Origin: an uncultured Armatimonadota bacterium | Lineage (GTDB): Bacteria > Armatimonadota > Fimbriimonadia > Fimbriimonadales > Fimbriimonadaceae | Assembly (NCBI GenBank): GCA_946478935.1 | Contig: CAMLEL010000029.1 | Span: 1 to 12,837, forward strand | Direction of reading: 5' to 3' | Length of the DNA stretch: 12,837 nucleotides | Shown here: positions 8,309-12,837 of the stretch, one piece after another | How positions within the stretch are numbered: the first letter of the stretch is position 1 | How the letters are laid out: each line of letters starts with the position of its first letter | Translations under genes and position numbers: made by a program | Notes under the pieces: generated by a model | Databases searched by the model: none | Seen by the model: the letters and a program-made list of their open reading frames with translations, nothing else | Told to the model about the DNA's origin: nothing

Positions 8309-9709
8309 CTACATCAATTGGAACTCAGGCGCGGCAAAGATCAATCGAGTGACCGCGGCCGCAGTGGCATTTGCATTCTGTGGCGTCACCGTTCCACCTG
8401 ATGCTTTGGTCGCGGCTTCGGTCAATTTGGCCCGCTTGTAGCTTGGAATAGGAGCATCGAAAATGGACATGAGCTTTTCCGCAACGGCCTTGGCATCAGT
8501 CGCTTTCGAGAAGATCGGATAAGACTGATAACGAAGCTGGGCTCCGGTCTTCGCCTGGCCGAACAGCCTGTTCCCCCAATTGATCCGCTCCATCATGGTC
8601 GCGGAGGTGATCCAATTCGGACCCGTTTCCCAACCAGCAACATCAGGCGGGTAGAGCAAGTGCATCCCCATCGACCTCATCGATTGATAAGCGACCTGTA
8701 CCGGAGCGATTCGACCTCGAAGATTGTTCGCCTCGGCTGCCTGCAATGCTTGCTTGAGCGGTTGCCCCACGCCTAGCTGGCGAAGAGTTGCCACCGTAAA
8801 GTCGACCGGGCTCTTGTAAATCGCTCGTTCTGCCTTCGGGGAGTAGAACTCGGTGGACTTCATGATGTCCTTCAGCAGTGACGCAATACTCAGGTTGTCT
8901 CGCTGGAACTTGCGGGCCATTCGGGCGATCATCGCAGGCTCGGGATTTGGATAGGCAAACCATTCCCAAATCTTCTTCGTGACATACTCGGCTGACTCCG
9001 GCATTTCACACAGGATGTCAATCACCTGCTCGCCCGAGAGGTTCCCTGATCTGCCGATGACCGTCTTCATCCCCCGATCGTGAAGGTTGGGACGAAACAC
9101 GAACCCCTGGTTCGGTCTCGGGCCCCGATTGCCAGTGCGTCCGATTGACCATCCGGTAAAGGCTCTGGCCGCTTCTTTGATATCTCGCTCCGTGTAGTTG
9201 TTATCCACGCCAAGCGTGAATAGCTCCATGACTTCACGGGCAAAATTCTCGTTGGGCTTTCCGGCGACGTTGAATTGATTGTCCAGCCAGAAGAGCATGG
9301 CCGGATCTTTGCTGACCTCGGTTAGGAACTCGCGGAAATTTCCGGTGGCATTCTTGCGCAGCACCTCGTTTTGAGCGTGCATGACTGGACCGTTCTGCAC
9401 TTTGCTGGCGCTGGTGGCAAAATGATCGTGCCAAAACACGCTCATCTTTTCCTGTAGAGGTCGCTGGGTGGAAACCAGTCTCAGGGTCCACCAAACACCG
9501 ACGATTTGAGGCTGAATGACTCCGTTTTGGTTGGCGAGCTTCTGGACATCGAGATCGAAACCCTCAGGAACCGAGGAATAGTCCAAGAGTCGATCGATAG
9601 CCCCATTGAGACCATCTTTGAGGTAGTAGTCCAGTTCGGCTTCGCTTGCGCCAAGCCCGAAGCGCCTCAAGAGGTGGGCGCATTTCTCGCGTTCCGTCGA
9701 GAGTGCCAT
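8309..9709 (-). CDS. DUF1800 family protein
   Basis: A 466-aa member of DUF1800, a widespread family of unknown biochemical role, common in Planctomycetes, Proteobacteria, Bacteroidetes and related groups. Family signatures are all visible: HLLRRFGLGAS (12-22), MSVFWHDHFATS (89-100), NENFAREVMELFTLG (153-167), AARAFTGWSI (180-189), YPPDVAGWETG (353-363) and the terminal PEFQLM. No signal peptide is evident, unlike many relatives. DUF1800 genes are usually followed by a DUF1501 (sulfatase-like) gene; here nadB follows instead, 20 bp downstream on the same strand. The start ATG at 9709 is the first possible one in frame after the upstream terminator, but its AAGGA ends only one base before the ATG, which is unusually close and suggests weak or atypical initiation. 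Only about 43 bases separate the preceding terminator from this gene, so its promoter must be there or it relies on read-through. Confidence 0.9.
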   Translation of the reverse strand: MALSTEREKCAHLLRRFGLGASEAELDYYLKDGLNGAIDRLLDYSSVPEGFDLDVQKLANQNGVIQPQIVGVWWTLRLVSTQRPLQEKMSVFWHDHFATSASKVQNGPVMHAQNEVLRKNATGNFREFLTEVSKDPAMLFWLDNQFNVAGKPNENFAREVMELFTLGVDNNYTERDIKEAARAFTGWSIGRTGNRGPRPNQGFVFRPNLHDRGMKTVIGRSGNLSGEQVIDILCEMPESAEYVTKKIWEWFAYPNPEPAMIARMARKFQRDNLSIASLLKDIMKSTEFYSPKAERAIYKSPVDFTVATLRQLGVGQPLKQALQAAEANNLRGRIAPVQVAYQSMRSMGMHLLYPPDVAGWETGPNWITSATMMERINWGNRLFGQAKTGAQLRYQSYPIFSKATDAKAVAEKLMSIFDAPIPSYKRAKLTEAATKASGGTVTPQNANATAAAVTRLIFAAPEFQLM

Positions 9710-9750
9710 GTCCTTAGTGACGGATCGGAACGGATTGAGTTCAGTTCCGA

Positions 9751-9790
9751 AGAAAAAGCCGGTCGCAGCCCGAAATTGGCCGCGACCGGC
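9751..9790 (-). terminator. Rho-independent terminator of the small 64-aa gene
   Basis: On the minus strand GCCGGTCGC and GCGACCGGC (plus-strand 9782-9790 and 9758-9766) form a 9-bp stem. It is extended by three inner pairs beyond one mismatch and is followed directly by TTTTTCTTC (plus-strand 9749-9757). It starts 12 bases after the stop of the small gene on that strand. This is the cleanest intrinsic terminator in the window for minus-strand transcription, and it separates the small gene from the DUF1800-nadB unit. Confidence 0.85.
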
Positions 9791-9802
9791 AAAAATGGGT
9801 CG

Positions 9803-9997
9803 TTACGCCTCCTTGGCGTTAGAAGACTTGTACGTCGCTTCGTTGATGAACTTGAACAGCTTGGAACCTTCATAGGTCGCCGTCAGAGCATAACGAACCT
9901 GCTCACCAGACTTGGTCTTGCGGACCATTTTCATCTTGCGAACATCGCCATCTGGCACATCAACGTGCGAACGCGTCTTCAAATTGTAAAACTTCAT
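9803..9997 (-). CDS. Small basic conserved-looking protein, 64 aa
   Basis: I do not recognise the family. The start at 9997 is chosen because GGAGGG (plus-strand 10004-10009) lies six bases upstream, one of the best ribosome sites in the window. A longer version starting at 10036 would place this site inside the coding region. The product begins MKFYNLKTRSHVDVPDGDV, continues with a Lys/Arg-rich segment (KMKMVRKTKSGEQVRYALTA) and ends in a polar tail. There is no signal peptide, membrane segment or Cys. It looks like a compact, basic, beta-rich cytoplasmic protein; nucleic-acid or ribosome binding would suit its charge but is speculation. It is a single-gene unit with its own promoter and terminator, divergent from the Fur-like regulator, which could therefore control it. 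Confidence 0.75.
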   Translation of the reverse strand: MKFYNLKTRSHVDVPDGDVRKMKMVRKTKSGEQVRYALTATYEGSKLFKFINEATYKSSNAKEA

Positions 9998-10014
9998 GCT
10001 TTTCCCTCCGTCCG

Positions 10015-10036
10015 GTGGTTCGATCCCTCGCACCAC
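10015..10036 (-). promoter_or_regulatory. Leader hairpin upstream of the small gene's ribosome site
   Basis: GTGGT (10015-10019) and ACCAC (10032-10036) form a 5-bp stem with a 12-base loop in the predicted untranslated leader, ending five bases before the GGAGGG ribosome site. It may protect or tune the leader. With only five pairs, chance is quite possible. Confidence 0.25.
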
Positions 10037-10058
10037 TCAGGATGTGTACAACGGCGTC

Positions 10059-10087
10059 ATGATAGCACAACAGTAGGTTCAAGGGAA
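10059..10087 (-). promoter_or_regulatory. Extended -10 promoter for the small 64-aa gene
   Basis: The minus strand reads TGCTATCAT (plus-strand 10059-10067), a TGn extended -10 with five of six matches to TATAAT. At 17-bp spacing the -35 position is TTCCCT (10082-10087), a poor match, which is acceptable for an extended -10 promoter. The predicted transcript would have a leader of about 55 bases. The -35 position lies inside a 16-bp inverted repeat. Confidence 0.45.
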
Positions 10088-10090
10088 CCT
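10075..10090. repeat. 16-bp inverted repeat, possible operator
   Basis: AGGTTCAAGGGAACCT is a perfect 6-4-6 inverted repeat in the region between the divergent small gene and the Fur-like gene. It covers the -35 position of the small gene's promoter and lies 120 bp upstream of the regulator start. It does not resemble the E. coli Fur or Zur consensus. A regulator-binding site is the natural reading, but the site is single and unproven. Confidence 0.35.
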
Positions 10091-10148
10091 GAATTTCAAA
10101 ACATCTTGTTTTTCTTGCAATAAGCCATAAGAATAGGTCCAACTTCCG

Positions 10149-10154
10149 TATATT
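10149..10154 (+). promoter_or_regulatory. Candidate -10 box for the Fur-like gene
   Basis: TATATT matches five of six bases of TATAAT and lies 57 bases upstream of the regulator start in AT-rich sequence. No acceptable -35 box is found at 16-18 bp spacing, so this is a weak candidate. Palindromes GCTATTTAGC (10185-10194) and CATAATTATG (10204-10213, over the start codon) lie between it and the gene. Confidence 0.2.
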
Positions 10155-10210
10155 TGGCAACAAACCCACAACGAGCGTTAAGTTGCTATTTAGCGGCGTA
10201 GGCCATAATT

Positions 10211-10705
10211 ATGAGCATGAAGCAGCGAACTTCTGCGGGCGCTTCAAAAGTTGCCCCCACTGTCATGACCCCTGAGAAAGTCTACGAAGAGCATTCCTTG
10301 ACGGACCTGCGCAACAACGGCTTTCGCATTACGATGCCTCGAGTCCAAGTGATTCGGGCCCTGGCGGATACGGATACAGCGCTCAGCGCCTATGCGATCC
10401 ACGATAAAATCATCTCAACGGGTGGCAAGATCGACGTGGTGAGCGTCTATCGAATCCTCTCCACGTTGCAAGAGGTGGGCTTGATCCACCACATCGGCGT
10501 TGTCGATGGTTACTTCCCCTGCCGCCTCGGCACCTGTTCAGAGCGACGCAGCGAAGTTGTGGTCGAAGAGACCACCGGTTCCGTCGTCGAACTCAAAATG
10601 CCGAAGTCGATTATTCAGGCGATTGAAGAGCAGGCTCGTGAGGCCGGCTTTGAAACTACCGGGATCAAGGTCGAGATCACCGGTCGAGATTTGGCAAACA
10701 AGTAA
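10211..10705 (+). CDS. Fur-superfamily transcriptional regulator with atypical metal-site region
   Basis: A 164-aa cytoplasmic DNA-binding regulator. A 30-residue N-terminal extension precedes the winged helix: LRNNGFRITMPRVQVIRAL (33-51), then DVVSVYRILSTLQEVGLIHHI (75-95), matching the Fur/Zur/PerR recognition helix (usual form S-x-x-T-V-Y-R-x-L). The second half differs: the His-rich HHxHH-type motif and the CxxCG zinc site are missing. Cys104 and Cys109 (in FPCRLGTC), with His93-His94, are the only obvious ligands, followed by a short helical end. It may bind a different metal set, another signal, or none. The start at 10211 is preferred over the ATG at 10217 because TAGG lies eight bases upstream. 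It is divergent from the 64-aa gene and has palindromes at its own start, so self-regulation is plausible. Family is confident; ligand is unknown. Confidence 0.85.
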   Translation: MSMKQRTSAGASKVAPTVMTPEKVYEEHSLTDLRNNGFRITMPRVQVIRALADTDTALSAYAIHDKIISTGGKIDVVSVYRILSTLQEVGLIHHIGVVDGYFPCRLGTCSERRSEVVVEETTGSVVELKMPKSIIQAIEEQAREAGFETTGIKVEITGRDLANK

Positions 10706-10712
10706 GTTAGCC

Positions 10713-10760
10713 AAAACGAAGGGCCCGGCTTCCTCTTGGAAAGCCGGGCCCTTTCTTTTG
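10713..10760. terminator. Bidirectional terminator between the Fur-like gene and htrA
   Basis: GGGCCCGGC (10721-10729) pairs with GCCGGGCCC (10743-10751), and TTCC (10730-10733) with GGAA (10738-10741), leaving one bulged A. TTTCTTTTG follows on the plus strand, and TTCGTTTTGG follows on the minus strand (plus-strand 10711-10720). It lies 15 bases after the regulator stop and 17 bases after the htrA stop on the other strand, so it serves both convergent genes. Confidence 0.9.
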
Positions 10761-10768
10761 CTTCGTCT

Positions 10769-12316
10769 CTAGCGAAACGTCGCCGTTCGTTCCGTCTCCA
10801 CTTTTGCGCCATCTTCGAAGCGGAGGAATTTGACGCTCTTGCGATCTCCCGATTGGAAGTTTCGCACCGTATTGGCAAGACTCTCGGCGTCTGCGATCGG
10901 CGTGCCGTCGATTTCGACGATGACGTCCCCGACCTTTAGGCCAATCTTGTCAGCAACCGAATCCGGTGTAACGGCGTTGACCACCGCGCCTTCAACACCC
11001 GCTGGAATCTTGTGCGTCTTTGCGGCGACAGGATCCACGTTGCCCACTTCAACTCCGAGCCGCACCCTGCGCGCTCGATCAGGAATCTGATCCGGAGTTT
11101 GAACTCGGGGAAAGTCGCGGAACCCAGGGAAGTCGTCGAAATCCACTGAGGGTCTCCGTTGTGGGGAAGAGTCCATAACCGGCGGCTCCTTCGCCGTAAC
11201 GCTGAACGACTTCTTCTGCCGGTCGCGAACGACTTCGACTTGCACCTTCGAACCGGGACCGTACTTGATCATGGCGTTTCGAAGATCCACCTGGCTTTCG
11301 ACCGGTAAATCGCCGATTTTCACAACGACGTCACCCTGCTTGATTCCTGCCATTGCCGCTGGGCCATCACTGGGAAGCGAAGCTACATAAGCGCCGTGCT
11401 CTACACCAAGCGCCTTGGCTTTTGCGATCTTCAGGTTCTCCGGAAGAATTCCTAAAAATCCGCGCGTGATCTTGCCCTTCTCGATGAGAGTTTCGGCAAG
11501 CAATCGCGCTTGGTTTGAACTGATGGCAAATCCGATTCCGCCGCTCGTTCCGGTAGGACTGAAGATTGCAGAGTTGATGCCTACGACCTGTCCTTCGATG
11601 TTCAGGAGGGGGCCGCCGCTGTTTCCCACGTTGATCGCCGTATCGGTTTGGATCAAGTCTGAATAGAGTCGGGGTCGTCCTGTGTTCGGGTCGGTGATTT
11701 GATTGGATCGTCGAGTAGCGCTGATATGCCCCACGGTGACAGTGTTCTCCAGACCGTAAGGCGCTCCCACAGCAACGGCGAATTCTCCAGGGCGAACATG
11801 GTTGCTGTCGGCAAAGGGGAGCGATGGGAGGTCGCGAGCTTCAATCTTGACGACGGCGATGTCGCTGTCCTCCGCGCGCAAAACTGTGCCCGGGAACTCG
11901 CGGCCATCGTAGAGAATAACGGTGACCTTCTCAAATCCGCCAACTACGTGATCGTTCGTAACGATGTAGCCGTCTGGCCGAAAGATGAATCCAGATCCCT
12001 CGCCCCCGACCAATTGCCGCTCACCCATTGGGTTCCGGGCCTGAGTGTTTTGTACGCGAATGTGTACGACCGCCGGCGCAACCGATTCGGCCAAATTGGC
12101 AAAGGATTCATCCAATGCCTTGACCATATCGAGGCTCTCCGCGCTCACTTGACCAATGGGCTTGGGTGAGGAAATACTGACCTGCGGCGCTCTCTGCGCC
12201 ATCGAACCGCCGCTCTTGGCGTTAACCACGGATGCTGTGGCGCCTGCACCGATTAGCACACCAGCGGCCAGCATCCAAACCAAAGGACCTTTTGTAAATG
12301 GGTTATTGGGCTTCAT
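10769..12316 (-). CDS. htrA: HtrA/DegP-type serine protease with two PDZ domains
   Basis: Envelope quality-control protease that degrades misfolded periplasmic proteins. The 515-aa product has an N-terminal hydrophobic segment (11-31) after a short charged end, acting as a signal anchor or uncleaved signal. The trypsin-like domain (about 65-280) has the full catalytic triad: His123 in VTNDHVV, Asp152 in EDSDIAVVKI and Ser233 in GNSGGPL. PDZ1 spans about 284-375 (GFLGI, then GIKQGDVVVKI) and PDZ2 about 417-512 (RLGVEV, then GLKVGDVIVEIDG), joined by a Pro/Asp/Phe-rich linker (376-416). Length and layout match DegP/DegQ/MucD rather than single-PDZ DegS or HtrA2. GGGAG lies four bases before the ATG. 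The upstream neighbour, 48 bp away on the same strand, may be a MucB/RseB-like regulator, suggesting a sigma-factor-controlled envelope-stress operon. degP or mucD would be equally fair names. Confidence 0.95.
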   Translation of the reverse strand: MKPNNPFTKGPLVWMLAAGVLIGAGATASVVNAKSGGSMAQRAPQVSISSPKPIGQVSAESLDMVKALDESFANLAESVAPAVVHIRVQNTQARNPMGERQLVGGEGSGFIFRPDGYIVTNDHVVGGFEKVTVILYDGREFPGTVLRAEDSDIAVVKIEARDLPSLPFADSNHVRPGEFAVAVGAPYGLENTVTVGHISATRRSNQITDPNTGRPRLYSDLIQTDTAINVGNSGGPLLNIEGQVVGINSAIFSPTGTSGGIGFAISSNQARLLAETLIEKGKITRGFLGILPENLKIAKAKALGVEHGAYVASLPSDGPAAMAGIKQGDVVVKIGDLPVESQVDLRNAMIKYGPGSKVQVEVVRDRQKKSFSVTAKEPPVMDSSPQRRPSVDFDDFPGFRDFPRVQTPDQIPDRARRVRLGVEVGNVDPVAAKTHKIPAGVEGAVVNAVTPDSVADKIGLKVGDVIVEIDGTPIADAESLANTVRNFQSGDRKSVKFLRFEDGAKVETERTATFR

Positions 12317-12364
12317 ATCGCTCCCTGTTCTTGATGTTACGACAACAGGTGGCCGTTCTACGAA

Positions 12365-12837
12365 CTATTCTGAGAACGGGACAGATTCCGTTCGGCTCAG
12401 TTCGCTGATCAGCATTGCCTGAAGCTGTGAATGGCATAACGACCAAGGGCACGGAAAGAGTTCCGCGGTCTCCAACAGGCCCAGTGCAGACCGTTCGATG
12501 CAAGACTTGCGGGCCGCATCCAAAAACGCTCCAAGAATCTTCCTTCGCACGACCTCAGGCACGTCAGCGGCAACGACAAATCGAATGCCGCCTGCGTCGC
12601 CGATCGTCGTACCCTTGGTTGCCTTAATCCGACCGGCCGTAGCCTGAGCATATTGATAGACCGTGCCTTTCACAAGACCGTCGGTAATTCTCACCGCGAC
12701 CGAGCGGTAGCTTCCACTGTCGTTGACTTGAGCGTCTTGGATGTCGAATCCACAAGGGAGTTCCGTTGGAAACGTTGCTTCAAATCCAACCGAAGGCAAC
12801 CCTTTCTTTCCGTCGAAGAATCCGGTCCTGCGCCTGA
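12365..12837 (-). CDS. 3' part of a gene for a possible MucB/RseB-like regulatory protein (5' end beyond the window)
   Basis: The frame stays open to the window edge: the 12 complete codons before the TTG at 12799 read RRRTGFFDGKKG, so about 156 C-terminal residues are visible and the start is outside. The segment L-P-C-G-F-D-I, then S-Y-R-S-V-A-V-R-I-T-D-G-L, then a V-Y-Q strand, and later G-I-R-F-V-V-A-A-D-V-P-E, resembles the C-terminal region of MucB/RseB-type proteins (LPxGF, YTDGL, VxGDVP). These bind anti-sigma factors in the periplasm. I judge this by pattern only. The gene stops 48 bp before htrA on the same strand, the order mucB-mucD has in Pseudomonas. The last 45 residues look less conserved. 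Alternative: an unrelated lipoprotein-type domain of the same fold. Confidence 0.55.
   Translation of the reverse strand, partial: RRRTGFFDGKKGLPSVGFEATFPTELPCGFDIQDAQVNDSGSYRSVAVRITDGLVKGTVYQYAQATAGRIKATKGTTIGDAGGIRFVVAADVPEVVRRKILGAFLDAARKSCIERSALGLLETAELFPCPWSLCHSQLQAMLISELSRTESVPFSE

Noticed and set aside
9803..10036. Longer 77-codon form of the small minus-strand gene.
   Set aside because: It would bury the strong GGAGGG site and leader hairpin in coding sequence. The ATG at 9997 has ideal spacing.
10014..10039. tRNA-like T-arm sequence GGTTCGATCCC followed by a CACCACTCA-like end, suggesting a tRNA gene or remnant.
   Set aside because: The T-stem has two mismatches in five pairs. No anticodon or D arm lies upstream, where the sequence is the start and ribosome site of the 64-aa gene. 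No acceptor partner is found.
9506..10123. 205-codon plus-strand open frame across the start of the DUF1800 gene and the small gene.
   Set aside because: It runs antisense through a family-conserved gene end, a terminator, a ribosome site and a promoter, and its product shows no motif.
12365..12799. Complete 144-codon gene beginning with TTG at 12799.
   Set aside because: The frame is open through the window edge, with plausible protein sequence continuing upstream, and no ribosome site is seen at the TTG, so it is better read as a 5'-truncated gene.
1..12837. Mobile elements, CRISPR arrays or defence islands.
   Set aside because: No transposase, integrase or spaced direct repeats were seen. 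Codon and base use look even by eye, and all genes are envelope, NAD or regulatory types.

Overview
The window reads as an ordinary, gene-dense stretch of a diderm bacterial chromosome of moderate GC (by eye somewhat above 50%, not computed). The outer-membrane barrel protein, the DUF1800 protein, the FlgD-type C-terminal domain and the HtrA gene next to a possible MucB/RseB-like gene point to an environmental diderm lineage. My best guess is Armatimonadota (Fimbriimonadia-like). Planctomycetes, Verrucomicrobia and related groups are not excluded, and no rRNA or other decisive marker is present. I see no transposase, integrase, phage gene, CRISPR array or tRNA.

Left part (1-6799, + strand): the last codons of an upstream gene and a strong hairpin are followed by three genes for exported proteins. 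The first is a 947-aa modular secreted protein ending in a FlgD-like Ig domain and closed by its own hairpin. The second is a 665-aa LptD/OstA-like outer-membrane barrel that carries an invasin-type Ig domain at its N-terminus. The third is a roughly 600-aa signal-peptide protein of unknown family that overlaps the end of the barrel gene. The last two look like one translationally coupled unit and may form an envelope assembly or surface module.

Middle (6792-9997, - strand): a DUF1800 gene and nadB (L-aspartate oxidase, first step of NAD synthesis from aspartate) lie 20 bp apart and probably form one transcript. It converges with the left block so tightly that the two blocks overlap by 8 bp. 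Upstream of it lies a 64-aa basic protein gene with its own promoter, leader hairpin, strong ribosome binding site and terminator.

Right part (10211-12837): a Fur-superfamily regulator without the usual metal-binding motifs is transcribed divergently from the small gene, across a 213-bp AT-rich region with a 16-bp inverted repeat. It converges on a classic HtrA/DegP-type envelope serine protease with two PDZ domains, and the two share a bidirectional terminator. Upstream of htrA is the 3' part of a gene whose product resembles the C-terminal region of MucB/RseB-type anti-sigma modulators. That would make the right edge an envelope-stress operon, but the gene is cut by the window end.

I did not find a clear new defence or mobile system. 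The most unusual items are the invasin-LptD-like fusion with its overlapping unknown partner, the metal-motif-less Fur protein with the divergent small gene, and the internal duplication in the large secreted protein.
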